Both the position numbers and the translations under genes were made by a program. A stretch of 64,000 bases of DNA, from contig VXCM01001411.1 of the NCBI GenBank assembly GCA_014773175.1, forward strand, positions 1-64,000. The letters are read 5' to 3'. Shown here in pieces: positions 36,716 to 49,752 of this stretch (the first letter of the stretch is position 1; every line of letters begins with the position of its first letter). The notes under the pieces were generated by a model. It saw only the letters and a list, made by a program, of their open reading frames with translations, was not told where the DNA came from and did no database searches. The DNA comes from Lucifuga dentata (taxonomy: Eukaryota > Chordata > Actinopteri > Ophidiiformes > Bythitidae).

Positions 36716-39700
36716 ACTCATCATGGTATGATGAGTCTTTACCTTGTCCTCTATAAAATGTGTAACCATGTTCTGGACAACATCTTTCTCATGCTCTGTA
36801 AATGGCATTTGTCTGATTCAGACGCCTGCAAAATTCTTCTTCTATCAGCTATATATTTATCATACAGTAAATTTTTATATGTACATACATGTGAGTATGT
36901 GCACTCTTGTTCTTTTTAACAAGGGATACATTTTTTAAAAATAACAAATAAAAAACAGCTGAAATTCTACACACATACCGTAAATCCATACCCTATACAG
37001 TATATACACTTAAAAGACTTTGGGTCCACTGAGACAGGTGCAAAGATACTTTGTAGTTATCTTTTTTCATGAATACTATTTACAAAGCTAAAAATAACTC
37101 AAACAGCTAATGCAGCATAGGGAATACTAAGAATCAACCAGCCATAACCTTTACCAGCTATTCAAAAGCCACCATAAAATTACCTATTTTACCTTCCTTG
37201 GTGAATAACTTAATGCCCTCATGGAGGTGAAGGACAACCTACTGGTAAGTCAAATCTGCTGAAGCTAGAAATGACTGCAGCATGAGAACAGATAAAATAC
37301 ACAAAATCAATTAATCTATCTGTCTATCTATCTGTCTGTTAAGAAATGTCCTTTATCGAACTTAAAGATCCAAGTAATGATTAAAACGTCTTCTGCATCG
37401 GAGGTATTGTACAGGTGAGCTAAATCCTGGCGCTGAATTTAAATATTAAAATACAAAGAAAACAAATGGTGAATACATACGTGTTATATCTTTACTGAAA
37501 CCTTTAACCTTTTGCTGTTTAAGCAGTTTTTACAAACTCACGTTAGGTTTTGTGACATTAAAAAGCGACATATTACTTATGATATGGAGTACAGCTAGCT
37601 TACCTTGCTAACTGGTGAAAAAACGCGCGAGCGGCTTGCAACATTTAAACGGTGAGGACCCCCCTCCCCCATGATGAAGTAAGGAAAAACAGAGTAGGCG
37701 GCTATGTCACTGCCTGTTCAAAACTTTATATCAAACTTTAATAACACATTTTAAGCAGCTCCATAAATAACACAACTCAAGCAGTCAGCCAAAGTTAAAT
37801 GACTAAAGTTGGTAGAGCAGTGGTTCTCTCGCTGAGAGCTGATTCAAAGACCCCATTGTTTGTTTTTACTACCCACAAAATTCCATCTCTCCTGCAATCT
37901 ATGGCAAAGTGTGACAGTTTCAAAATCTCTAGATCAGAAAATCTGTTCCTTTATAGTACTAAAAGCGCTCTTGTGCATCAAGTCAGTCATCGTTTCTTTA
38001 TCAAATCAAGTTTTTAATTGAATTTGTGTCTAAAATTATCATATGCATTCATTTTTGAGTTAATTAGAGGCAGTTAAAGGAGGATTGTATCTGCAAGACA
38101 GGTTGTTTGCACAATTCACCTGAAATCTTATTTATCCACAACTAATTAAACTATGAATTTGATAAATATGCTTGATTCAATAAATATTCTGATTATGTGT
38201 TTTAATTTCCTGCATCACATTTTCGCTGCAGACAACATTTAATCAAACAAACTGATTTCAGGTAATTAGGAGATGACTGCTTTTACCTGCACTACTACCT
38301 TGCCTTTGTGAGGTTTAATGCATGATATTGTTCTGGGGTAAGAGCTCACTTTCAGGTTGAATCACTTTCCTAATCTTACTTGTGAACATCCTTTTGAATC
38401 CAAGGAATACATGAAAGACATCTGACCTCATTAGATTAGATATCAGTTTATCCAAAAATCCAGAGCCTGTTTTGCCACATGAAGGCACAAATCTTATCTT
38501 CTTGATCTTTCCAGGTTGCAAACATTGATACTTGCTCTCCAGCTTTCAGACTCATATTTTTGTTGCCTGTACTACTCTTACTGTGTGGCTAATGGCAACT
38601 ATAATGCAGCACTGTAACACTGAGGAACACAAAGAAACCCATTAAAAAGAGAAGCAGCCTTATTAAAAATATCTTTATGACCACTCCAGCATATGTAAAA
38701 CATGTACAAAACAAGAGTCAGAGTTATGTTTACTCACTGTAAATATTGCAAATGAACTTTGTTTTGTCCAAATCCTGATTATGCAGAGGAAAATTTGTAT
38801 GTAATATTTTGGAAATTTAATATACAAATAGGGACTGACTCCCCGATTCATCAAAATGTGCACAGGGATATTGATGCCGCATGTAAATGAGATTGTGTTT
38901 GTTTCTTCTGGATGTATATTGACTGCTGCTTTTGCTTGTTATTTGAAATTGGTTGTAAGCTTGGACCACAGGGAACTAAACTGATGCAGCCATCAGCAGA
39001 ACAAGCAGGATGCAGTATTCTACGACGCATGCGAGTGGTATGGACACAAGGATGCACTTTTGAGAGAACTGTGTATTTATTTTGTAGTTAACTCCAAAGG
39101 GCTGCTTATAGCTCAAATTAATTTTTGCAAATAATGATGGTGAGGACAAATTATGCCGAGCCAAAAGTGAGATAAGCCACCCCATGTATTTAGGCAACCG
39201 CATAAACGTATATGATCACACATTTAATTTCCCTAAATCTGCAAAAGATGAAATGACGTGTAGTGTGCAACCTAATAATTTTGCAATATGAAGCATTTTC
39301 ATATTTGCACATGCATTCTTTCACAGTTCTGCAATGAGAATTACAGTTGTTTAACTGCAGACATATAAGCTTAAAACCAGATATCACATACAGAGATGTA
39401 TTGTGCTGCATTTGTCATTTGCCCAGATGTGTTGCTTTGCTTCCAAAAGTGTAAAATGTACAATCCATAACTTTCAACCACCAGCCTTATGTGTTTTCTC
39501 CCCTCTCAGTGTCTGTATTGCTTTGCCTCAGCAGCATGAGGCCAAAAATGGTTAGTAATCCACATGACAAGCTTTGTTTATGTTACAAGGAGACAGAGAA
39601 GGTAAGAAGTAGCTCTTCATTACATTAAAGTGACACAAAGATAAGAGACGGGCTTGAGGGGTGTAATGAATCTTAAATTCTCACTCTCTCCTTTTATAGT

Positions 39701-40630
39701 CCAGAATTTCTCATGCTATTCATGGCATCATCAAAAAATCTGGTCCAGATGTTGTGGGCAATATTTTTATAGTGGCTATTTATGACAGGGTCGACATTTT
39801 CTGCTGTAAAACTTGATTAACTACAAATAATAAATGTGTGCAATGGAAATGCAGCCATTGTCTCATTTTACATCTGCTGCGCTGAGGAAGAAAACACTGG
39901 AGGAAGTGAGTGATGGCTCCCACTCACCCACTCTTAATGTCCCCACCGGCCTGAGTCTCCAGTTTATAATAGATTCTATAATGTCATTCACAGATGTCTA
40001 CAGTTGACGTTAAGACATTTTCGTTTCACTGCTCAGTATGTGTGGCAGGATTCAATTCCTCCCATTCCCAAGTGACTCTGGTGTATTTCTGTCTTGTTTG
40101 CAATTTCCCAGTGGAATCTCAAACAACATTTCAATCTGCCAACAGGCATCATGGGAGACAAGAAAGTAACAAGAACATAACTCCCCAAAACAGCAGATTT
40201 GCTGATCTGAGATTTCTGGTGGCTCAATAAAGCATTAACCATTAAACCATCAGTCGTCAAAACCATTAAATGATAACTGCGCCATGAACATATGCATGTC
40301 ATTTTATCTCTATGATGGTGTCTACGCTGTGATACATCACATGATAAAAAATTATTAAATAATATATAAGGAAAAGGACAAGAAATATTTGTCCTTAAAA
40401 GTAAAAAGTTCACAGTTAAGCATGCTAAAGGTTGCACTAGTAATTTTTTATTAAGAAAAGACAAATGCATTAATTTGATAAGGATCTTCATTGTGGATGA
40501 AGGACTGCAGAAGGTTCTTTTAAAGTTGGATATTTGCCATTATTATGCATGCCATCTATTTAAGATATTGTTTAGATTAGGTAACTAAATCCACTTGGTT
40601 AAGCGTAGGGAAAGAAGGTCATTATAGTTA
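36716..40630. other. Intergenic stretch
   Basis: No gene was recognised. It contains a short ctat/ctgt tetranucleotide run near 37315-37340 and several unremarkable AT-rich open frames. The stretch 37600-37690 is locally GC-richer (cgcgcgagcgg, ccccctccccc) but shows no promoter or exon that I can support. Confidence 0.45.
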
Positions 40631-41431
40631 TCTGTCTGGAGTCAAAAGTATTTTTACAATACTACTTTTCATTGGTTTTGGCTTTCATTTGTAAATTTAA
40701 AAAACAAATCTTTAGTGGGTTAGGACTACTAATTTGGGATTTTAAACATCTTGACATTTCTGCCATGCATGCCAGTGTTTCTAGTTTTCTTGATTGTTGA
40801 ACAAAATTTAACGTCTGAGGCAAAACAAATTCTAGAAATAATCCTAAAAAATATAGTGGAAAAAAAAACAGAAAAAAAGAAAAATTAAATAAATTCTATA
40901 ACATTCTTGATTCCAGAAAATATTTTATATATTCTACACAATAAAAGTAAGCCAAAATCACAATCAAGAAAAGCAAAATTTAAGATACAAGAACCTTTAC
41001 TGCCATTGTGCTAAAACAACGAGACAGTGAAGCATCTTCCAAGACAGCGTAGTGCAAATGTTATAAGTGTAAGTATAAAATAGAAATAATAGTAGATAAG
41101 TATAACAAAATAATTCTAAAAATATGAATATAAGAAGATATTTACACAGTATATATACAATAGAAGTGAATGAGGTGGCAATGGCTGAGGTATATGGGTT
41201 GGTGCAAGTGGTGCAATAATAGTGCAATAAATGAATTAGTTTAACTAATAGGCAAAAAAAAAAAAAAAAANAAAAAAAAAAAAAAAATGCTGTAGGTAAT
41301 ATGCAAAAACAAAACAAAAAAAAAGTGCAGAGAATGCAGCAACAGAGTTCTTCTCATGGTGTTGTGTATGTGTGTGTCTGAGAGAGAGTTCCGAGTTCAG
41401 AGAGGGTTCCCATTTCAGGTTAGTGCAGATC

Positions 41432-41434
<3 letters not shown>

Positions 41435-41470
<36 letters not shown>

Positions 41471-41541
41471 ATGTATGTGTGCAAGTGTGTGTATGTGTGT
41501 GTGTGTGTATGTGTGTGTGTGTGTATGTGTGTGTGTGTGTG
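41435..41541. repeat. (GA)n and (GT)n microsatellites
   Basis: GA repeats at about 41435-41467, then GT/TATG repeats at about 41479-41541 ending at the N at 41542. They lie in the 3' part of the LINE fragment and create a Thr/His-rich minus-strand frame. Confidence 0.95.
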
Positions 41542-41650
41542 NGGGGGCTAGCGAGGCAGGATGGGAAGGGGGCAGGGGCCTTGTTTAGCTGTAGGGTAGC
41601 TTGGGGGAAGAAGCTGTTCTTCATTCTGGGAGTCCTTGTTTTTATGGAAC

Positions 41651-41783
41651 CTGTATCTCCTTCCAGAGGGCAAGGGGCCAAACAGGTAATGGGAGGGGTG
41701 TGACTGGTCCTTGATGNCTGTATCTCCTTCCAGAGGGCAAGGGGCCAAACAGGTAATGGGAGGGGTGTGACTGGTCCTTGATG
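41651..41783. repeat. Direct duplication around a single N (assembly artefact)
   Basis: Bases 41651-41716 and 41718-41783 are identical over 66 bp around the N at 41717. It duplicates part of the LINE coding remnant, which is why the same peptide appears twice in the minus-strand frames. Confidence 0.92.
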
Positions 41784-42257
41784 ATGCTGTGGTTGGTATG
41801 GGCAGCAGGAGTTGATGATGGTGACATCTGGTAGATGGGCACCGATGATTTTCTCTGCATTGCTGGCCAGCCTTGGTGCAACTGGTGAACCATACTGACA
41901 AGAATACTGTATGTCAGCATGCTCTCTAGGGTGCAGTGGTAGAGGTTCACCAGGAGCTTCTGCAGGAGGTTTGCCCTCGTCTGTGTCCTCAAGGAATAGA
42001 GGCACTGTTGAGCTTTCCCAGTTATTAAGATAGGGATTTCTAAGGTTTCTAGAAAAATGAGGCAAAAAAGGGAAAAATTTAGAAAACAAAAACTGAAAAT
42101 CATTGAGTCATTCACACTACAAATGAAGCCAGAATGTTAAGATTCTCACAAGCAAAAATTAATTATTCTTTAAAGGATTTCAGCAAAAAGAGTGTTGCTT
42201 TTTTTTTAGGTGGCATATTCTCTTGCTAAAGTTACTTCAGACTCCAGAGGGTTAAAT

Positions 42258-43971
42258 AATAGAAAGTGGTTGCATTATGAAGAAGACACTGACGGGACAT
42301 GACGTGAGGTCATACACATATCCACCCATCCATCACCCGAGCCACCATACCCGGCATTGCATTTCTTCCTGCACTGGCACTGAATGTTGCACTGAATATA
42401 AATTGCTCATTTTGCAAAGAAGGAAAAGGAATTTCCTTCTCTAATGATTTGTAAGCCGCCTCTCTTAAAACATTATGCATAAGGTCAAAAGTGTGCCAAG
42501 GGCATCACGGCATGAATGCATCTTTACTTTGGCACAAACATCTACTTTTCTTTTTGAAACAATTACTTTAAAACTTCAGAAACTGCTGACAAGGTCATTA
42601 GAATGGAATGTAGCTGACATGCAACATCTTTGCAGGTGAGGTATCTATTAATTTTGATTGTATTGTACAGACATTTGTAATATAACGGTGCCAAGTATAA
42701 ACATTTGTTTAATCCTGAGAGATTTTATCCATGCAGTTATGTTTAGTCTCAGCAAAAGTTGTAAAATATAAAGGCTGTCCATAGTAACAACATAGACTTG
42801 ATAGAAGCCATAAACTCTGTTTTTGTAAAAAAAAAAAACAAAAAAACAAAAAAAAAAACATTACATTGTTGGCTTTTTTATTACATTTATTTTGGCTGCA
42901 TGTTACATGTACAGTGCATATCCCCCATGACTCAAGAATTAGACTATTGATGTAAAACTAGTATAATATGGAATTATGAGTAATGTGTTTAATGTGTTAT
43001 GGTCCCATATTGGTTGGCTGGATGTTGATGCTTTGTCTTAAGAACTATCTAATATGTTTGGCATAAACTTTCTGAAGTTAAGAACTGTATATTTCTATTA
43101 AACAACAAAATCTCTGATCCCCAAGTTTGGTGTCATTCCTTATTGATGTTACATCTGATATTTGATATTGATATGCTGTAACCAGAATGAAGAAAATGAG
43201 ATTGCTTGAAGTCGAAAATGCATGTTCGTCTGAAATTGATGCATTTCCTGAAAATGGAACTTTACTCTGGAGATGCACCTGTTTTATATAACAAGTGATG
43301 TGTAAACTGTTTCTGGTCCTGCTCCCTGTTTCAACTGTCTTTGTTTAAGTTGGCCTGACTAAAAGCATTTCTGTTTGCAGCCTGCCAAGCTAATCTCACT
43401 GCACAATGAAATGCCTCCTACGACTGGAAGCACGTGTGGGCAGCTTTTGAAGTAGAACAAAAGAAACTGAGAGACACTTCACTGTTTGGCACAGACACAG
43501 AAGAATGTATGGACAGGTGTGTGCACATCCTCATTCAGCACCTGCACACACAAATTCTCACTTGCTTCTCTTGACCTTTTCTCTATGCGGAAACTTGTTC
43601 GCTGACTACAGGCCCTGCAATAAACACATTTGAAACAAAAAGAAAGGACACAGTAGATGAATAAAGGCATGCACACACCTTCAGCCATTATCACTACTTT
43701 AAACATTCTTATAATTTCTGTTAAAAAGGCCATTATACAAGGAAGGGTGTTTGACTTTCCATTTATAGAGAAGTGAGAAAGACAACAAAACAGACAATAA
43801 ACTGCTTCATTTTTTCAGCTGCAAGTTTTACTTTAATGAGGCCTTAGGTAACTTTTATGTTGTTTTCATGCTGCGGAGTTAAAATTTAGTGACCTCTAAC
43901 ATATAAACTTTCAAGAGCAAAGTGTCTTACAGAGCTGACTTTCAAATGGGTATTCACGTTGTAGAGTCCAA
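42258..43971. other. Intergenic stretch
   Basis: No gene or defined repeat was recognised. The stretch 42400-42640 is of mixed composition and non-repetitive. An A-rich block is at 42828-42860. Confidence 0.45.
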
Positions 43972-44235
43972 AATAAAATAATAATAATAATAATAACTTT
44001 ATTTATATAGCACCTTTCGAAACAGAGTTACAAGGTGCTTAACATGGCCGAGTTTAACACACAATGAAATGAATTTAAACCACACCATAAAACAATTAAA
44101 AATAAATAAAGTAAATGAAATAATAAAATAAGAAACAGAGAATAAGAACAGTTAAGTTAGGGGAAGGCCATATGATAAAAATAAGTCTTAAGACAGGTCT
44201 TTAAAAAATGTCGGAATGGCTTAAAATGGTGGAAG
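43972..44235 (-). repeat. 3' end of a LINE-like dispersed repeat
   Basis: Starts with an (ATA/TAA)n run and 'ctttatttatatagcacctt', then 'gaaacagagttacaaggtgc', and later 'gataaaaataagtcttaaga'. On the minus strand this is the common fish tail 'aaggtgctatataaataaag' plus (TTA)n. It is non-coding and the 5' end is not defined. Confidence 0.6.
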
Positions 44236-45239
44236 CTATAGAAGTTTTTGCTAATTCGTTTTTTTTTTTATTATCTAGTTTATAGACAGTCAAGATGTAT
44301 GGTTGAGCAGATGGCTCTCAAATGTACTTGTACTGTTTTGAATTGATGAACTAGTATGTCTATAGCTTCTCTGCGTCACTTCTGGATGTCGCCAGTTGCT
44401 AACCTAACAGAGCAAATGCAAATGCAAATGTTAACATCTGAAAAATGTTGGGAAGGTTTATCTAGTATAGAAAGGTCAGAAAACTGTAGCCGCACTGCTA
44501 TCTGTGATTTGAAAGCTAAACATTTTTGTTTAGTTTTGCTCGGTTTTTGTACTTTAGTTTTAGTACTTTAAAGCTATTGTCAAAATTATACTAAGTAACC
44601 TAACAACATCTAATAGTTCCAGAAATAAACAGCAATGTAGTTCTTGCATAAGGTAGGAACTGCTATTATTGATAGCTTTGACTGTTAATTAATAGGAGGG
44701 TGCTTTCAATGATAGGTGGTATTTGAACCTCAGCGAGCGATCTGCGTGTAGCTCACCTCACTGCCCTGTGTCTCACTCTCACACACACACACACACAAAC
44801 ACACACTTTACTTTGGAAATAAATGTCATCGTTTGTGATCCACATCAAGGAGGTGATAGGATTTTTTAATTAATTTTTTATGACGTTTTTTTTTTTTTTT
44901 TTTTTAANATAATAGTTAAAAAAAAATCTTATGAATGTTGCGTCCTATTATGTGGATTCACGTCATCCTTTCAAAGGCTGTGTGGAAATGCTGTTGAAAA
45001 TGTGGATTTACCTCAGTTTGGCCTTGAGGGTCCTTAATGATGTCTTTCTGCTTCTACTTAATGAACCATAACAAAGGTACATTATCTATTAGTTGTAAAC
45101 ATTAGTTGCTCCCACGTGATTTCCTTCTGGCTTGAACGATAACAAATAATCTGCAAAAGGGTCAATCTTCAAGCTGAAAACACATTTTTAGCCTCACAGT
45201 TACTGTAGATGAAGTTTGCTTCTTAACTATGACAAAGTA
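44236..45239. other. Intergenic stretch with simple repeats
   Basis: Contains a CA run (44780-44806) and a poly(T) block ending near the N at 44908. No gene was recognised. Confidence 0.5.
44780..44806. repeat. (CA)n microsatellite
   Basis: About 13 CA units with one aaac interruption. Confidence 0.9.
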
Positions 45240-45445
45240 TTTATTTATGCCCCATTAAAATGCAGTATCTGTATCTTGACATGTTATCTGGATAATGACA
45301 TCTGATAATGGGATTTGCATTTGCACCTTGTATTAAAATATATTCTTGTTATCTGGATTCTGTCTGCATTATGACTGGATCTCATTAAACAGGTCATTAC
45401 TGTTAAAGCCTGTGTTTGCTACTTGCTCCAGGCCAAGTTTCATCC
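45240..45445 (-). mobile_element. Inverted-repeat family M2, copy 2 (partial)
   Basis: The reverse complement matches the right half of the element at 3308-3860: 'gagatccagtcataatgcag', 'agaatccagataacaagaat', 'cagatgtcattatccagata' and 'gcattttaatgggg' occur in the same order in both. The inner end blends into the next copy, so the limits are approximate. Confidence 0.6.
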
Positions 45446-45639
45446 ATTTTTTAAAAAACTAATAACTTTTTGCATGGGGTATCACTATCCATGTTCCAGA
45501 TACAGATACCAATTTATGACAAATCACAATTCCCAACTCAAAATAATTTTATTAATGAGATTAAGTAGGACGAAGAGGAAGGGGTGACGTTTTCAAATTG
45601 TGGGCAAATTTTATCTTGGCTTGGCTAGTTGTGACAGAC

Positions 45640-45775
45640 ATCCAATCACAATGCAAGTCAGACAACATGTGATCATCATGCGTTTTCCTTATGTGGACAA
45701 CATACAGTATCTGAATACAGATTGCATTTTTTTTTTTTTTTTTTTTTTGAAAGGTGTAATTGGCCCTTGGATTCT
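45640..45775 (+). mobile_element. Inverted-repeat family M2, copy 3 (partial)
   Basis: Contains 'catccaatcacaatgcaagt', 'cagtatctgaatacagattg' and, after a poly(T) run, 'gaaaggtgtaattggccc'. These match the right part of the element at 3308-3860 (atccagtcacaatgcaggta, atctgaataaagagattgc, ggaaggtgtaaatggggg). It faces the copy at 45240-45445 in opposite orientation; together they may be the two arms of one longer inverted-repeat element. Confidence 0.5.
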
Positions 45776-45789
45776 GTTCTAATTTAGAC

Positions 45790-48060
45790 ATTTCTTCTTA
45801 TACTCAAAAGCAGGTCATATGTTACACATAAATGGGTGATCATTTTTGTAAAAATTGACCCATTAAAATCTTATGCACCAATTTCATAATTTCTTCAATA
45901 TGTCAGACATTATTTTAACAGCTTCTCATTATTTTCTCATCTGTTCCCCAAAGCAGTTAGTGGAAATCTGCAAGTATGTGCACTTCTGGATAACTGAACC
46001 ATGGTTGAAGATTAATTCTGAATTAAAATATAACAGTTGTGTGTGTATGTTGTGACCAGGACATCCAGTACAGTACAAATGATTTACACTTTTCAAACAC
46101 CTCCTTATTACGTGGTTGCCTGTCAACATAGACTGCAGGTGTGCACACACACAAACACACGTATATTTAAGATCCATACTGTTTGTATTTCTTTGAAAAA
46201 GCAGGTATAATGAAGGGTTGTGTGGGTGAATGACATGTCAGCTGAAGCATTGTCTCTTCCTCAGTCAAGTCAAATTATGTGTGTGAGTGACTGACAGCTG
46301 TCATGTGGAGTTAATCAATGTGTTTGTCCTGTTTGTATACATGCATGTGCAAAAATATCTGAAAATGTGCACATAAACACTCCTGTGTAAGTACCTCGCT
46401 TCTACATTAGTGAAGGAAGACCAAACAAAATCACACAGGCAACAACACGACTAAATGTTAAAGAGTTGCAAAGTTTAGTAAAATTAAAAATTGCAATGGA
46501 ACAGGTGTAAGACTGATGATAGCGATGATTCAAAATGTTCTCATCAATCCATCCGTCTGGTTTGTGGACCTTTGTGAGATTTTTTTTTTTTTTTCTCCAC
46601 AATCTATGAAATGGTTTTGCAGGATGCACTCTGTATGTAAAACAGTCCTGACAATAGGATGCTTGATTTCTTTTTGTTCCAGATAAACTCACGGTGCGAG
46701 GCACTTACCAGCACTGTCATATGTTTGAAATCTTGGTAAGTTGAAAATAAGCAGCCCACGTGTGTGGTAATATGAAACATAAGTAGTTTTAAAGACAAAT
46801 TTCAATATTCATGGATACATCAACTAACTTTAAAATATTTGTATTGATAACTGTCATGTAAATTTGTGGAGTGGAGCATATAGTGATGATAACACATGTA
46901 ATTCTCATTTCCATCCTCTTTAATATATCTTAAAAAATGGATATACAATCTGAGAAAGAAAAAGCTGAAGATTTAAAGAAAATAGTTGTCAGTCTTCACA
47001 TCTGGCTCACAGACATATCTAGCCCATGCTGAGACATTACTCATTAAAATTCTGGAAACTTTCAACTGCCAAACTAAAGGACATTAGACAAAGTGTCCAA
47101 CATGAAGCTTATATCACGTAAAGGCTAAAATAAAGAGCAGAGTTTTGGTCTGCCATACAGAGAACTTCAGGACTTTTTTTTTTTTTTTTTTTNTTTTTTT
47201 TTTTTTTTTTTCCAATTAGATGGTTCAGATATGAGGATAATGTCCTCAAGGAAATACTGCTGAACTGTCATGGCGATTACTCAGTGTGGCTTCATGTTTC
47301 TAGGCAATTACAGTTACCTTCAAGAACCATGCAGGGGAAATGTGGCACGCTGACATACACATCTGCTTTCAGTGAACCTGATATTTGTCATATTCTCAGG
47401 TCCTTCATTTTGGCAGAGGCCAGTATCATTTTTTCCTCTATACTCTCACTGGAACTAATAACTTAAGTTGTTGTGTCTTGGGCTGGTATAACAAAAAGAA
47501 AAGTAAGAAAAGGAATCACAGCATGCTAACAAGTCACATTGTCTCACCAAGTCTTTCATACTGTAACTGCCTACAGACATACGCACACACACACATAAAT
47601 AAACACACAGCCGCCACAATCTTCAATAACCAAAATTTCTGACATCTTTAGTAAAATGCACCACTGGCAGGTACACTTTGCCTCATGCAGGAGTGAACAC
47701 AAAGCTGAACAGTGAGGAAAGTCATGATGATCAGAGATATGACTCATACTGGAGGCACAAAGCTAGCCGGGCCCTAGCAAAGCAACGCACGCAATCATAC
47801 ATACAGTACACACACACACACTGCTTCATTAACAAACATACACTCTTCTCTTTGACACAGAGACACACACACCGGAAAACAGAGTCATGCATGCACACAC
47901 ACAGACACAAATTGAACATGCATCCTTTGGAAGAACTCTACAACTGGCTTTTCACACACATCCAGACACTGGGCTCTATTTTTGTGGCAGTGCAAAGAGC
48001 AACACCATGACTTGATGCTGCTTTCCAGATCTTTACTCTTTTGCCCATATAATATGTATT
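45790..48060. other. Intergenic stretch
   Basis: Holds a poly(T) block with an N at 47193 and scattered CA-rich stretches near 47580 and 47810-47910, which give the His/Thr-rich frame at 47678-48010. No gene was recognised. Confidence 0.5.
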
Positions 48061-48360
48061 TTAAAGGACCATACCAGTGGGTTTGCATGTTTGAGCCCAA
48101 TATATACAACCTGCATGGTTGTATATATTGAGGTTAACATGGTTTCGGTTCATTCCAGCAAACGATTAAAATCAACCTGTAGAGACTTGAAACATGCTCC
48201 AGATAAGTAATCCATCACACATGATGTCTATTACATTTTTTGTCAAAATAAATTTATTTAGCTGGTTTTATGTTTTGGAAACTGGTTGTCAGTAATGTAA
48301 CATGTATGCAGGTTGTATTTATTGAGCTTAAACATGCAAAATCAACAGTATGGTCCTTTA
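48061..48360 (-). mobile_element. Inverted-repeat transposon family M1, copy D
   Basis: The cleanest copy of the family: it begins ttaaaggaccataccagtgg and ends with the inverted form (acagtatggtccttta). The inverted repeats include 'gcatgtttgagcccaatata' and, at the right, 'attgagcttaaacatgcaaa'. The minus-strand core matches the plus-strand core of copy C ('gtttcaagtctctacaggtt' and 'gattttaatcg'). A perfect palindrome (caatatatacaacc, 48098-48130) lies near the left end. Length is 300 bp, non-coding. Confidence 0.8.
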
Positions 48361-49752
48361 GTTGCAGCGCAGCATGCACAGCACAGAAGAGAGAGGAGAG
48401 TAACTCATAATGAGCCTTTGACATTGTGCTGAAAACAGACGTATCAGGGCCACATCTGTTTTCAGCGCAAAGTCACACAGCGATCACGTAGCGATGTCAT
48501 CACACAGTACAAACTGAATACTTGATCTACATATGCGAGTAATGCTGAATAATATAAATTAAACACACCCACCTGTAGACACATTTAGATCGACATTCAA
48601 TGTGCAAGTTTTAAAAAATAACTGCATTTGTGCAAACTTTCTGCATTGCGCTGGTCACTGCGACTGCACTGTTAAAATAGAACCCACTGACTGCAAACAG
48701 TCAATACACAACTTCTCCTTGAACTCTTAACCTGGAACAACAACAAAATGACAAATGTAACACAGACAAGACTCAGTGTGGATTAACCCCTCTGTCCTCT
48801 AGAGAAACAAGTGTGTGGCATGCATTAACATAGAGAAAGACAAATGCGTGTATCTGGAAGAGAAAAAAAAAATGAAACAAAAATTAAAAGGAGGAAGCAA
48901 AGAGGGGAGGAGAAAAGCATTGAAACTAAAAGTAGAGGACACTGTGTTTGGCTGTGGTTTTAGCAGTAGAATTGCATTTTTGATTTCATCCCACAGGTGC
49001 TTCAAACACGCAGGAGAATGTAAGTTGTGTATGTGGGTGCATGAGGACGAAAGAAGAGGACAATGTGATATTGGTCATTCACATGCTGTCTAGTGGGGTT
49101 CGAGTGTAGGCTTTCAACATGTGAGAGTGTGTAAAGACAGTGTGCAGACGTATGTGTATGTGTGTTACGTTCCATCACAGGATGGGATACTATGCATTTA
49201 TGTGTGTATATACGCGAACTTGCGTGCAAGACAAACATGGCAGGCACTGGAACAGATATGTGATCAGATGTTCATTCTTACTCATCAATTCTAAAAACAT
49301 CAGCTAAACTGTGTGTGGATCAAATTTTCTGTGCCGGTGGTCATCAAATCAAATCTGTTGCTGTTCATTGCCATTGGCTTTTTTCCAATAGGCTCACAGA
49401 CACCTCTAGGAGCCATCATATTTTTATGACTGCGCCACAAAGAACAGCCATGTGGTTATGCTAACACTCAATCAGGACAATTAAAGCATTTTTTTCTTTT
49501 ATAACACAAGTCCATCCTCAAAGATGTCATTTTTTTTTCATTTCGGTTTTTTCCTGCAACAAGGAGGTTATTGCAATCAGGGTGGAGTTGGCGGTTGTTT
49601 CGTGAAAGGGAGGGAAGGGTTAAGAGTCAGCTGTTGATTCACACACACAGGGAGTGGGCCGGCAGAGGCAAAGTAGAGCAGTTTAGTTGATTTGTTAAGT
49701 TGGTTGGTGCAGGAAGTTGCAGGTAGCTGATGATGCAGCTGCGATGCTTCTA
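48361..49752. other. Sequence downstream of ube2f, probably including its 3' untranslated region
   Basis: Lies immediately after the ube2f stop codon on the minus strand (stop at 49753-49755). Its 3' untranslated region must start here, but I found no clear minus-strand AATAAA close to the stop, so its end is not placed. The rest shows no gene. The open frames are short and unremarkable. Confidence 0.4.

Larger units (their letters stand above)
40985..42025 (-). mobile_element. Non-LTR retrotransposon 3' fragment with reverse-transcriptase C-terminus
   Basis: On the minus strand, broken frames give 'ASNAEKIIGAHLPDVTIINS' followed by 'IIKDQSHPSHYLFGPLPSGR' and then 'NSFFPQATLQLNKAP'. The order K-I-I-G...L-P, then 'HPSH.LF..LPSGRRYR' and 'NSFFP.A' is the C-terminal signature of many fish LINE polymerases. 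Downstream are GT and GA microsatellites, a poly(A)-N block and a 3' end 'cgttgttttagcacaatgg' followed by 'cagtaaaggttcttgtatct'. The catalytic domain is missing and the frame is broken. The clade is not determined. A 66-bp duplication (41651-41783) is an assembly artefact. Confidence 0.7.
40633..42257. mobile_element. Possible inverted-repeat element interrupted by a LINE
   Basis: At 40638 'gtctggagtcaaaagtattt' faces an inverted partner at about 42225-42250 ('gttacttcagactccagagg'). The sequence between is A-rich apart from the LINE fragment at 40985-42025. A second stretch ending 'cttcagactccagaaggtg' occurs at 61678-61698. The ends are short and imperfect, so the unit is tentative. Confidence 0.35.

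Noticed and set aside
41469..42115. 206-, 157- and 117-codon minus-strand frames as a host gene
   Set aside because: They are overlapping frames of a broken LINE polymerase C-terminus, partly duplicated by an assembly artefact, and end in a GT microsatellite.
47678..48010. 110-codon open frame
   Set aside because: The middle is CA-repeat-derived (THTH) and the rest has no recognisable similarity.
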